Origin: CAZSAT01 sp964604675
GTDB lineage: Bacteria; Myxococcota_A; UBA796; CAJQPC01
NCBI GenBank assembly: GCA_964604675.1
Contig: CAZSAT010000054.1
Coordinates: 1-45,746, forward strand
Length of the DNA stretch: 45,746 nt
Direction of reading: 5' to 3'
Shown here: piece by piece, positions 24,528-32,496 of the stretch
How positions within the stretch are numbered: position 1 is the stretch's first letter
Layout: each line of letters begins with the position of its first letter
The notes under the pieces: model-generated
Databases searched by the model: none
What the model was told of the DNA's origin: nothing
The model's input: only the letters and a program-made list of their open reading frames with translations
Made by a program: the position numbers and the translations under genes

Positions 24528-25432
24528 GAGTTCCTCCGCTGCAGACGATCGCGAAGCAGGATCGCGGTGAGGTTGATGACCAACAAGAGCCCGAGCAAGA
24601 CCGTGATGCCCGCCGCGGCGTCGATCAGGAAGCCCCTCTGAGGCCGACTGACCCAGGTGAAGATCTGGATGGGGAGCGCCGTGAACGGCGAGTCCAGGCC
24701 GTCGGGCAGGAAGGTCACGTAGGTGAGCGCTCCGACGACGATGAGCGGCGCCGTCTCGCCCATGGCGCGCGACACCGCCAGGATCGAGCCGGTGAGCACG
24801 CCCGGCAAGGCCATCGGCAGCACCACCCCGCGCACGGTCTGCCAGCGGGTCGCCCCGAGCCCGGTCGCAGCCTCTCGCAGGGTGTCGGGCACGGTGCGGA
24901 GGGCCTCGCGGCTCGCCATGATCACGATGGGCAGGACCAGCAACGCGAGCGTGCAGGCACCCGCCAGGATGCTGCGGCCCATGCCCACCACCCGCACGAA
25001 GACCTCCAGCCCCAGCAGGCCATAGATCACGCTCGGCACACCCGCCAGGTTCGCGATGTTCAGCTCGATGAGCCGCGAGACCCGGCCCGGCCTGCTGTAC
25101 TCCTCGAGGTAGACCGCCGCGGCGACACCCACGGGCAGCGCCATGCACGCCGTGAGCACCACCAGGCCCCCGCTGCCGACGAGCGCCGGCAGGATGCCGG
25201 CCTTCTCCCACTTGCGCGACGGGAAGCCCGTCAAGAACGACCACTCCAGCCGCTCCAAGCCGGCGATGAACACACTCGCGACCAACACCGCCAGCAGCAA
25301 CAAGGGCAGGACGACCGCCGCGAGACAGGCCCAGGCGAACAGGCGCTCGTAGAGCACCGAGCGGCGGCGAAGCGCGGGCGAGAGCCCCGCCGCCTCCCCG
25401 GTTCCGGGCATGGGGTGCGGCCCGGCGGTCAC
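24524..25432 (-). CDS. pstA: Phosphate ABC transporter permease PstA
   Basis: A 302-residue inner-membrane permease with six transmembrane segments. The cytoplasmic EAA loop for contact with PstB is visible as REAATGLGATRWQTVRGVVLP, and SRAMGETAPLIVVGAL is the permease signature shared with PstC. The GTG at 25432 overlaps the pstC stop by four bases (GTGA) and is preferred over a later ATG (MPGTGEAAG) because it continues the coupling seen in this operon. Confidence 0.95.
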   Translation of the reverse strand: MTAGPHPMPGTGEAAGLSPALRRRSVLYERLFAWACLAAVVLPLLLLAVLVASVFIAGLERLEWSFLTGFPSRKWEKAGILPALVGSGGLVVLTACMALPVGVAAAVYLEEYSRPGRVSRLIELNIANLAGVPSVIYGLLGLEVFVRVVGMGRSILAGACTLALLVLPIVIMASREALRTVPDTLREAATGLGATRWQTVRGVVLPMALPGVLTGSILAVSRAMGETAPLIVVGALTYVTFLPDGLDSPFTALPIQIFTWVSRPQRGFLIDAAAGITVLLGLLLVINLTAILLRDRLQRRNS

Positions 25433-26310
25433 GCCGCCCCCTTCACGAAGCGCTGCGAGAGCGCGTTGAGCGCGAAGGTGAGCACGAACAGCGCGGCGCC
25501 GACGGCGAACAGGGTCCGGTACTCCAGCGTGCCGGTCGGGGTGTCGCCCATGCTGACCTGGACCATGAAGGCGGTCATCGTCTGCACGGGCACCCGCGGG
25601 TCGAGGGTCAGCGTCGGCTGCTGGCCCGCAGCGATGGCCACGATCATCGTCTCGCCGATCGCGCGGGACATGGCCAGGGTGAAGGCGGCCAAGAGCCCGC
25701 TTCGCGCCGCCGGCAAGGTCACCCGGAACAGGGTCGGCAGCTTGCCGGCGCCCAGCGCCCACGCGCCCTCCCTGAGGTCGCGCGGTACCGCGAAGATCGC
25801 GTCCTCCGAGAGCGAGCTGACCATCGGCAGGATCATGATCCCCATGACGATGCCGGGGCCGAGCGCGTTGAAGCCCGCCAGGTCGGGCACCACGTGCTTG
25901 AGCGAGGGGGTGATCAGGATCAGCGCGAAGTACCCGTACACGACCGTCGGGACCCCGGCCAACAGCTCGAGCAGGGGCTTGAGCACGCGCCGCACCTTCG
26001 GGGTCGCCAGCTCGCTCAGGTACACGGCGGCCATCAGGCCGAGGGGGAGCGCCACCGCGACCGCGACGCCGCTGGTGAGCAGGGTGCCGCTGACGATCGG
26101 CAGCACGCCGAAGTGGGCGTCGGCGAAGAGCGGTGTCCACTGGGTGTCGGTGAGGAACTCCCAGAGCGACACCTCCCGGAAGAAGGTGCTCGCCTCGAAG
26201 CCGAGCACGAGGACGATGCCCGCGGTGGTCACCACCGAGAGCGCGGCGCAGGCGAACAGCACGCCCTCGATCAGGCGCTCCTGGTGACCCGCCATCGCCC
26301 GCCCCTGCAC
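25429..26310 (-). CDS. pstC: Phosphate ABC transporter permease PstC
   Basis: A 293-residue partner permease of PstA with six transmembrane helices. The EAA-type loop reads REGAWALGAGKLPTLFRVTLP, and the signature SRAIGETMIVAIAAG is present. The GTG at 26310 directly follows the pstS stop and has GGAG eight bases upstream within pstS; an ATG at 26295 with AGGGG upstream is an equally fair start. Length and motifs are normal. Confidence 0.95.
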   Translation of the reverse strand: MQGRAMAGHQERLIEGVLFACAALSVVTTAGIVLVLGFEASTFFREVSLWEFLTDTQWTPLFADAHFGVLPIVSGTLLTSGVAVAVALPLGLMAAVYLSELATPKVRRVLKPLLELLAGVPTVVYGYFALILITPSLKHVVPDLAGFNALGPGIVMGIMILPMVSSLSEDAIFAVPRDLREGAWALGAGKLPTLFRVTLPAARSGLLAAFTLAMSRAIGETMIVAIAAGQQPTLTLDPRVPVQTMTAFMVQVSMGDTPTGTLEYRTLFAVGAALFVLTFALNALSQRFVKGAA

Positions 26311-27264
26311 CTACTGGGCTCCGCCCGACGCCGAGCCCGTGCGGGGCAGCGACGCCAAGGCCGCCTCACGCTGGGCGTCCGGGAGCGCCACGTAGCCGAC
26401 GTCCTCGACGAGCGGCCTGCCCTCCTCCAGGTAGTAGGTGAGGAACGCCGCGACCTCGGGGCGCTCCAGCTCGGCCACGTTCACGTACACGAAGATCGGC
26501 CGGGACAGGGGGCTGTAGCTCCCGTCACCGACCGTCTGCTGCGAGGGCTTGACCGCCGTGCCAGCCTCGCCGATGCCAAGAGCCTTCAGGCGGTCCCTGT
26601 TCTCCTGGTAGTAGGCCAGGCCGAAGAAGCCGAGTCCGCCCACGTCCCCGCTGACCCCCGTGACGATGACGTTGTCGTCCTCGCTGGAGGTGTAGTCCCC
26701 ACGGCTCTTGTGCTCGGTCCCCACGATCACCTTCGTGAAGTAGTCGTAGGTGCCGGAGTCGACACCGGGGCCGTACAGCCGGAGGGCCTGGTCGGGGAAG
26801 CCATCGCGGACCTGGCTCCAGGTGTCGAGCTGGTTCTGGGCCTCGGGACGCCACACGTGGTCGAGCTCGGCCACGGTGAGGGAGTCGACCCAGTCCGCGG
26901 CCGTGTTCACCACCACCGCGATGCCGTCGAAGGCCACCGGGAGCTCGAGGTAGTCGACCGCCCCCGCGGCGCAGAGCTCGACCTCGCTCGCCTTGATGTG
27001 GCGGCTCGCTCCGGTGATCGCGACCTCGCCGTTGCAGAACTTCTTCATGCCGCCGCCGGTGCCGCTGACACCGATGGTCACCCGCACCCCGCGGTGCTGC
27101 GCTCCCCACTCCTCCGCCACGGCCTCGGTGATGGGGTACACGGTGCTGGAGCCGTCGATGGCGATGGAGCCGGAGAGCGCCAGCGCCTCCGGTTCGGGGC
27201 CGGTGGAGGGTGCCGGGGCGGTGTCCTGGCCGCCACAGGCCAGGGTCAAGAACAGGATCGACAC
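26311..27264 (-). CDS. pstS: Phosphate-binding lipoprotein PstS
   Basis: A 317-residue periplasmic phosphate receptor. Phosphate-binding elements are DGSSTVYPI near the N-terminus, then GVSGTGGGMKKF and GASRHIK, and DSGTYDYF further on, all classic for PstS. The GTG at 27264 has AGGAG seven bases upstream. The signal is unusually short (MSILFLTLAC, Cys at residue 10, no Lys/Arg) and the protein is predicted to be lipid-anchored, unlike the soluble E. coli PstS. As a known function with this signal, it supports the view that such minimal signals are functional in this organism. Fifty bases separate it from phoR. Confidence 0.95.
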   Translation of the reverse strand: MSILFLTLACGGQDTAPAPSTGPEPEALALSGSIAIDGSSTVYPITEAVAEEWGAQHRGVRVTIGVSGTGGGMKKFCNGEVAITGASRHIKASEVELCAAGAVDYLELPVAFDGIAVVVNTAADWVDSLTVAELDHVWRPEAQNQLDTWSQVRDGFPDQALRLYGPGVDSGTYDYFTKVIVGTEHKSRGDYTSSEDDNVIVTGVSGDVGGLGFFGLAYYQENRDRLKALGIGEAGTAVKPSQQTVGDGSYSPLSRPIFVYVNVAELERPEVAAFLTYYLEEGRPLVEDVGYVALPDAQREAALASLPRTGSASGGAQ

Positions 27265-27314
27265 GTGAGCTCCTCTCGAGCAGGGCAGCGGCCGGGGAGG
27301 CCACGAGTCCCCTG

Positions 27315-29105
27315 TCACCCCCTCGCTGGGCCGGAGGCGGGCGGGGACGTGTCGATCCCGTGACGTGGCAGCCCGGCCGGCAGGTCGACCCAGAACACGC
27401 AGCCCCGAGGCACGTTGGCATCGACGCCGACCGTCCCGTGCATCAGCTCCGCGAGGTGCCGCACGATCGCCAGGCCCAGCCCGGTGCCGCCGGCGGCCCG
27501 CGAACGTCCAGCGTCGACCCTGTAGAAGCGCTCGAACACGCGCTCCCGCTGCTCGCTGGTGATCCCTGGGCCTTCGTCGACCACCTCCACACGGACCCGA
27601 TCGCCGTCTTGGCGGGAGCGGACTGCCAGGGGGGTCCCGGGCGGCGTGTAGGTCAGAGCGTTGGCCAGGTAGTTCTGCAGGATCTGCCGGAGCGCAGCGT
27701 GGTCCGCCCGCAGCGACAAGCCCTGGAGGTCGAGAGCCAGCTCCGGCCGCTCTGCGAGGCGGGCCGAGAGGGCGTCCCGCACCTCGTCCAGCACGGTGTC
27801 GAGCTGGAGGTCGACGAGGCGCAGCTCCAGCTTGCCCGCCTCGATCTGGGACAGGCTGAGCAGGTCGGCGATCAGCGACCCGAGGCGAGCGTTGTTGCGC
27901 CGGATCGCGTCGAGGAACTGGGAGGCGTGCTCGGGGTCGCCCATCGCGCCGGCGTCCAGCGCGTCGACGCTGGCCTGCACGGCAGCCACCGGGGTGCGGA
28001 GCTCGTGGCTGACGTTGGCCACGAAGTCGCGCCGGACCCGCTCCAGCCTGCGCAGCTCGGTCACGTCGCGCAGGACCAGCACGCACCCACTCCGTCCGAG
28101 CGGGGTGGCGGTGACGAGCGCGGTCAAGCCCGGACCGCCCGGACCGTCGAGGCCCGGGTCGGGCAGCAGCACCAGCTCGACCTGCCCGCCGTCGCCGGCC
28201 AGGGCTTCCCGGACCAGCTGGTCGAGCGCAGGGGCCCGTGTGGCCTCCACCAGGAGCTGGGGCCTGGCCCCACCGATCCCGAGCACGCGGCGAGCGGCAC
28301 GGTTCATCAGCACGATCCGCCCGCTGGGTTCCACCGCGAGCACGCCCTCCGCCATCGACTCGAGCACCGCCCGGGTCCGGTCTCGCTCGTGCGCGAGCTC
28401 CGCCATGGACTCCTCGACGGCCAGCGCGAGCTTGTCGAAGGCCGTGGCGAGACCGCCCACGCCCAGGCTGGTTCCCGCGACGGCGCCAGCCGCGCGCGCC
28501 CGCTCGAGCACCCCGGCCAGCCGGCGGCTCGCCAGGGTCCCGAAGATGAGCGTCAAGACGCCCGACACGCCGAGCCCGAGCGCGATGCTGATGGGGATCA
28601 GCGCCTGGAGCTCGGCCTGGTCTCGCTCGTGCGCCAGGAGTCGGCGGGCAACGCGCACCGTCCCGCCGTCGACGTCACCGAACGGCACCGCGACGTAGAG
28701 GAGCACCTCACCGGTGCTGCGGCTGAAGCGGCGGGCGAGGCCGACGCCGTCCCTCCGGGCCGCGAGGACCTCGGGCCTGCGCGAGTGGTCGTCGAGCTCG
28801 GGCAGGCGATCGAGTGCGATCTCGGAGTCACCGAGCACCCGACCGTCGGCGCGGATGATCGAGACACGGACGCCCGCGGCCTCGCCCAGCCGGTCGGCCA
28901 CCGGGTCCGCCTGCTCGGGCGTCAGCCCAGGCAGTGTCTCGACGTGGGCGACCACGAGCCGCGCGCGCGCCTCGAGGTCAGCCTGCACCTGCGCCTCGAA
29001 CGCCGCCTTCAAGCGGACGTCCAGGCTGAGACCACTGACCAGCCCCATCACCGCCAGGAGCGCCGTCGACAACAGGAAGAGGCGTGCTCGGAAGCCCAGC
29101 TGCAA
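27315..29105 (-). CDS. phoR: PhoR-like sensor histidine kinase
   Basis: A 596-residue membrane kinase that senses phosphate state through the Pst/PhoU complex. First membrane helix about 8-27, periplasmic region to about 165, second helix 168-190, a HAMP-like linker, then a PAS-like domain (about 244-345; VLAVEPSGRIVLMNRAARR). HisKA has the phospho-acceptor H367 in FVANVSHELRTP, followed by a HATPase_c with NYLANAL, DEGPGI and GGTGLGLAIV. The TTG start at 29105 follows GAGG and lies eight bases after the phoB stop. The large periplasmic segment is longer than in E. coli PhoR (which nearly lacks one) and resembles Gram-positive PhoR; it may sense a further signal. Confidence 0.93.
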   Translation of the reverse strand: MQLGFRARLFLLSTALLAVMGLVSGLSLDVRLKAAFEAQVQADLEARARLVVAHVETLPGLTPEQADPVADRLGEAAGVRVSIIRADGRVLGDSEIALDRLPELDDHSRRPEVLAARRDGVGLARRFSRSTGEVLLYVAVPFGDVDGGTVRVARRLLAHERDQAELQALIPISIALGLGVSGVLTLIFGTLASRRLAGVLERARAAGAVAGTSLGVGGLATAFDKLALAVEESMAELAHERDRTRAVLESMAEGVLAVEPSGRIVLMNRAARRVLGIGGARPQLLVEATRAPALDQLVREALAGDGGQVELVLLPDPGLDGPGGPGLTALVTATPLGRSGCVLVLRDVTELRRLERVRRDFVANVSHELRTPVAAVQASVDALDAGAMGDPEHASQFLDAIRRNNARLGSLIADLLSLSQIEAGKLELRLVDLQLDTVLDEVRDALSARLAERPELALDLQGLSLRADHAALRQILQNYLANALTYTPPGTPLAVRSRQDGDRVRVEVVDEGPGITSEQRERVFERFYRVDAGRSRAAGGTGLGLAIVRHLAELMHGTVGVDANVPRGCVFWVDLPAGLPRHGIDTSPPASGPARG

Positions 29106-29113
29106 GGGTCGCC

Positions 29114-29806
29114 TCAGGCCGTGCCCCCGGCGTGGAAGCAGTAGCCCGCCCCCCGCCGGGTCTCGATGTAGGCGCCGGCCGCGCCGAGCTTCTGGCGGAG
29201 CCGCTTGACCTGCCCGTCGACCGTGCGGGCTTCCACGGCGGCCTCGTCTCCCCACACGTGGTCGATCAGCTGGTCGCGGGTCTGGACCCGGCCACGACGC
29301 TCCACGAGGTGGCAGAGCAGGCGGAACTCGAGCGCGGTGAGCGCGACCTCCGCGCCACCGACCCAGACCCGGTGGCCGGCTTCGTCGATCCTCAACACCC
29401 CGAAGGCCTCCCTCGCGGCGGGCGGCGGCGCGTACACGCGACGGAGCACCGCGCGGAGGCGCAGCACGAGCTCACGGGTCGAGAACGGCTTCGCGACGTA
29501 GTCGTCGGCGCCGACCTCGAAGCCGATCACGCGGTCGATCTCCTCGTCCCTCGCTGTGACCATCACCACCGGCAACCCGGCGGTCTGCGGGTCCGCCTTC
29601 AACCGGCGGCAGACCTCGGTGCCCGAGATGTCCGGAAGCATGAGGTCCAGCAGCACGACGTCGGGCCGCGGGTCGACACGCACCCGCGCGAGGGCCGAGC
29701 GCCCATCGGGCGCGGTCGTGGTCTCGAAGCCCTCCGCGCGGAGGCTGTAGGCGAGCGCGGTGGCCAGATCGATCTCGTCTTCCACCAACAGGACCAGGAC
29801 GGACAT
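29114..29806 (-). CDS. phoB: PhoB-like response regulator
   Basis: A 230-residue OmpR/PhoB-type transcription factor. The receiver domain has the acidic pocket VEDE (residues 8-11), phospho-acceptor D54 in LLDLMLP, and the KPFS lysine. The winged helix at the C-terminus includes LTALEFRLLCHLVERRGRV and VDGQVKRLRQKLG, ending in RRGAGYCF. I see no ribosome site before the ATG at 29806. A Pho-box-like repeat lies just upstream with a -10-like TAGCTC, so the message may be leaderless and autoregulated. First gene of the phoB-phoR-pstSCAB-phoU run. Confidence 0.95.
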   Translation of the reverse strand: MSVLVLLVEDEIDLATALAYSLRAEGFETTTAPDGRSALARVRVDPRPDVVLLDLMLPDISGTEVCRRLKADPQTAGLPVVMVTARDEEIDRVIGFEVGADDYVAKPFSTRELVLRLRAVLRRVYAPPPAAREAFGVLRIDEAGHRVWVGGAEVALTALEFRLLCHLVERRGRVQTRDQLIDHVWGDEAAVEARTVDGQVKRLRQKLGAAGAYIETRRGAGYCFHAGGTA

Positions 29807-29811
29807 GCGAT

Positions 29812-29845
29812 GAGCTACCACGCTTCCGTGGCAGCAGGGTGGCAA
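29812..29845 (-). promoter_or_regulatory. Candidate Pho box and -10 before phoB
   Basis: On the minus strand TTGCCAC, four bases (CCTG), then CTGCCAC: two 7-base direct repeats with 11-base phasing as in the Pho box (consensus CTGTCAT). Exactly ten bases later comes TAGCTC (29812-29817) at the -10 position. The site is also nested in an inverted repeat (29827-29835 with 29847-29855). Transcription would start at about the phoB ATG. Confidence 0.45.
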
Positions 29846-29943
29846 CGCTGCCACGAACGATGCGGGGACCGCCGCCACCCGCCCGAAGATCCCGGTCGAA
29901 GACAGCCGTGTCGTGCCCTTCGAGGCCGTTCGGGGACACCGAA

Positions 29944-30972
29944 CTACACGTTGAACCGGTAGTTCACCACGTCCCCATCCACGACCACGTACTCCTTCCC
30001 CTCGACCCGAACGAGCCCCTCCTTCTTGAGCGCCGCCTCGCTGCCGAGCCGCTCGAGGTCGTCGAGCCGGTAGACCTCCGCGCGGATGAAGCCGCGCTCG
30101 ATGTCGGAGTGCACCTTGCCGGCCGCCTTCTTGGCCACGGTGCCCTCTCGGATCGGCCACGCACGGCACTCGTCCGGGCCCGCGGTCAGGAAGGAGATGA
30201 GCCCGAGGAAGGCGTACGCGCCCTGCACGAAGGCCACGCGGCGGGGCTCCTCGAGGCCCAGCACCTCCAGGAACTCGCCCTGCTCCTCGGCGTCGAGCTC
30301 GGCGATCTCGGCCTCGGTCGCGCCGCAGATGCCCAGCGACAGCCGGCCCTCCTCGTGGCGCACCTCGCGCAGCGCCGCCTGCGACTCCCACTCCTCCTCG
30401 CCGAGGTTGTAGAGCACGATCAGAGGCTTCCTCGACAGCAACTGCACGTCACGCAGGCTCGCCGCGTGCTCCTCGTCGAGCCCCAGCGTGCGCAGCGGCT
30501 CGCCGTTCTCGAGGTGCTCGCAGCAGCGGTCGTTGACCTCCACCTCGCGGCCCTTGCGGTTCTCCTTCCGCCAGCGCTCCTTGCGCTTGTCCAGGATCTC
30601 GAGGTCGAGCAGCACCAGCTCGTCGTCGAACAGCTGCACGTGGCTCTCGGGGTCGGCCGACTCGGGGAGCATGGGGTTCTCGAACACACGCACCACGTGC
30701 ACCAGCACGTCGGCGTTGCGCATGTGCTGCACCACGTCGGGCGGGAAGGCCCCGCTGTTGTGGCCCGAGAAGCTCCCCCCCACGTCCAGGAAGGTGATCT
30801 CGGCGAAGGTGGTCTTCTTCGGCGAGAAGATCGCCGCCAGGCGGTCCACGCGCCCGTCGGGCACCTTGATGCTGCCGTAGGTCACGCCCTCCTTCGGCGT
30901 GGCGCCTGGCGCCAGCGCCGAGAACACCGTGGACTTGCCGGAGCCGGGGTAGCCGCAGATGCCGACCTTCAT
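29944..30972 (-). CDS. ychF: YchF/Ola1-family P-loop ATPase (divergent)
   Basis: A 342-residue Obg-like NTPase; family members bind ribosomes and affect translation and the oxidative stress response. G1 is GYPGSGKS (residues 7-14) instead of the usual GxPNVGKS, and the G4-like element is NLGE (NxxE rather than NKxD), which explains ATP rather than GTP preference in this family. The C-terminal TGS/DUF933 domain is present (FLTAGPDECRAWPIREGTV, KVHSDIERGFIRAEV, ending DGDVVNYRFNV). It is about 20 residues shorter than E. coli YchF (363). AAGGAGG lies five bases before the ATG. The altered G1 suggests the deeper-branching paralogue group; the housekeeping ychF may lie elsewhere. Confidence 0.88.
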   Translation of the reverse strand: MKVGICGYPGSGKSTVFSALAPGATPKEGVTYGSIKVPDGRVDRLAAIFSPKKTTFAEITFLDVGGSFSGHNSGAFPPDVVQHMRNADVLVHVVRVFENPMLPESADPESHVQLFDDELVLLDLEILDKRKERWRKENRKGREVEVNDRCCEHLENGEPLRTLGLDEEHAASLRDVQLLSRKPLIVLYNLGEEEWESQAALREVRHEEGRLSLGICGATEAEIAELDAEEQGEFLEVLGLEEPRRVAFVQGAYAFLGLISFLTAGPDECRAWPIREGTVAKKAAGKVHSDIERGFIRAEVYRLDDLERLGSEAALKKEGLVRVEGKEYVVVDGDVVNYRFNV

Positions 30973-31005
30973 GGGGCCCTCCTTGTCGGGGGGCGCCCCA
31001 ATAAA

Positions 31006-32454
31006 CTACTCCAGGCCACCCTGCATCACGTACGCGGCGCCCAGGTAGCCGTCCCAGCCGTAGGCTCCGAGCACCACGTCGGGGCAGCCGTCGCCGCTCG
31101 CGTCGGGGCTCACCACCAGCGGGTAGCCCAAGAGCTCGATGCTGCCTCCGCCACCGATCGTGGCCTGCGCGTCGGTGGAAGACACCGTGCCCGACACCGG
31201 CCCGTAGAACACGTAGGCCTCGCCGCCGTGGTCCCCGTCCCCGTTGAACGCGCCGCACACCAGGTCGCCCACCCCGTCGTTGTTCAGGTCTCCGCCGCCC
31301 ATCGACGACCCGATGTGGGTGGCCGCGCCCCCGCGCACCCACGCGGTCGACTGGAACACCATCCGGTCCTCGGTGAAGGGCCCCGACAGCAGGAAGCACC
31401 CCGTGCTCGTGCCCACCGCCACGTCGTCGTAGCCGTCTTCGTCGGTGTCCCCGAGCGCAGCCAACGTACCGCCCAGCGAGCTCACCCCGCTGTCGCCCTG
31501 GATCGAGACCGCGTCCTCGAGGCGACCGCCGCCCTGTTCTCCGAACCAGACCCGGCCCACGCCCTCGAAGCCCTCCGCGGCGATCAGCAGCTCGGCCAGG
31601 CCGTCACCGTTGCTGTCGCCCGCCGGCGAGATGGCGGTCACCACCTCGCTGCCGGTCACCCAGACCGCGGCCGCGTCCTCGGTGGAGCCGGCGCCCGTGT
31701 GCAGAGCCACACCGGGGCTCGCTCCCGCCTCCCCGTCGGCCGCGTAGAGCTCCGAGGTCCCGTCCGCGTCGAGGTCGGCCACCATCAGCACCTCACCCAG
31801 GGAGCTGCGCTCGCCTCCGACGATCTCCGACACCGCGTCCGGAGCGTCGAACGACACCAGCAGGATGGCGCCACCGCCCAGCGCGCCTGGCGCGCCAGCG
31901 ACCAGCTCACCGATCCCGTCGCCGTCGAGGTCCCCGCCGGCCAGCGCGCTGCCCACCTCGAGCATCGGCTCGCCGCCCGCGAGCACGAGCACCGCGTCCT
32001 CCACGGTGCTCTCGCCCTCGACCGCCGACAGGACGTACGCCACGCCAGCCTCGGCGTTCACGCGGGCCGCGCCGATCAACACCTCGTCCACCCCGTCGCC
32101 GTCGAGGTCCGCAGCGTCGACCTCCCGACCGGCGCGACCCTCGGGCTCCACGCCGCGGATGCGGGCCCAGGAGTCGCCGACCTCCAACAGCCCCATCAGC
32201 CGCGGGTCGCCCTCGTCGTCGCACAGCACCCCCTGCTCACCACCGCTGTCCCCGCTGTCGCCGCCCTTCCCGCTGTCGCCGCCGTCGCCGCCGTCGCCGC
32301 CGGCGCCGCCATCACCGCCGTCACCGCCGTCATCGCCGTCACCGTCGCCCACCCCACTGTCGCCACCGTCGCTGGTGGCCGGCGTGTCGGTGTCGACGGG
32401 CGCGGTGTCAGACGAGGTGCCGGAGCACGCGAACAACAGGAGGAAGAGGTGCAT
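31006..32454 (-). CDS. FG-GAP repeat lipoprotein, tandem copy A
   Basis: A 482-residue predicted surface lipoprotein. The signal is short (MHLFLLLFAC from the ATG at 32454; a GTG two codons earlier is possible). A linker of DT and GGD units reaches to about residue 75, then come seven or so FG-GAP/integrin-alpha-like blades with units such as DAADLDGDGVDEVLIGA, ALAGGDLDGDGIGELVAGA, ALGDTDEDGYDDVAVG and VVSPDASGDGCPDVVLGAYG. It is a paralogue of the adjacent copy B: the blade order and the closing SIELLGYPLVV/GAAYV segment are the same. A calcium-bound beta-propeller for adhesion or ligand binding is likely; the partner is unknown. Confidence 0.85.
   Translation of the reverse strand: MHLFLLLFACSGTSSDTAPVDTDTPATSDGGDSGVGDGDGDDGGDGGDGGAGGDGGDGGDSGKGGDSGDSGGEQGVLCDDEGDPRLMGLLEVGDSWARIRGVEPEGRAGREVDAADLDGDGVDEVLIGAARVNAEAGVAYVLSAVEGESTVEDAVLVLAGGEPMLEVGSALAGGDLDGDGIGELVAGAPGALGGGAILLVSFDAPDAVSEIVGGERSSLGEVLMVADLDADGTSELYAADGEAGASPGVALHTGAGSTEDAAAVWVTGSEVVTAISPAGDSNGDGLAELLIAAEGFEGVGRVWFGEQGGGRLEDAVSIQGDSGVSSLGGTLAALGDTDEDGYDDVAVGTSTGCFLLSGPFTEDRMVFQSTAWVRGGAATHIGSSMGGGDLNNDGVGDLVCGAFNGDGDHGGEAYVFYGPVSGTVSSTDAQATIGGGGSIELLGYPLVVSPDASGDGCPDVVLGAYGWDGYLGAAYVMQGGLE
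32241..32371 (-). repeat. Low-complexity GGD-coding repeats in copy A
   Basis: Imperfect 9-base units (GCCGTCGCC on the plus strand) encoding Gly-Gly-Asp and Asp-Ser/Gly linker residues. A shorter run of the same kind lies at about 33739-33778 in copy B. These stretches are liable to indels. Confidence 0.75.
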
Positions 32455-32496
32455 GCGCACATGGTAGGCGCAGGCGGCTCCGGAGCGGGCCGCCCC

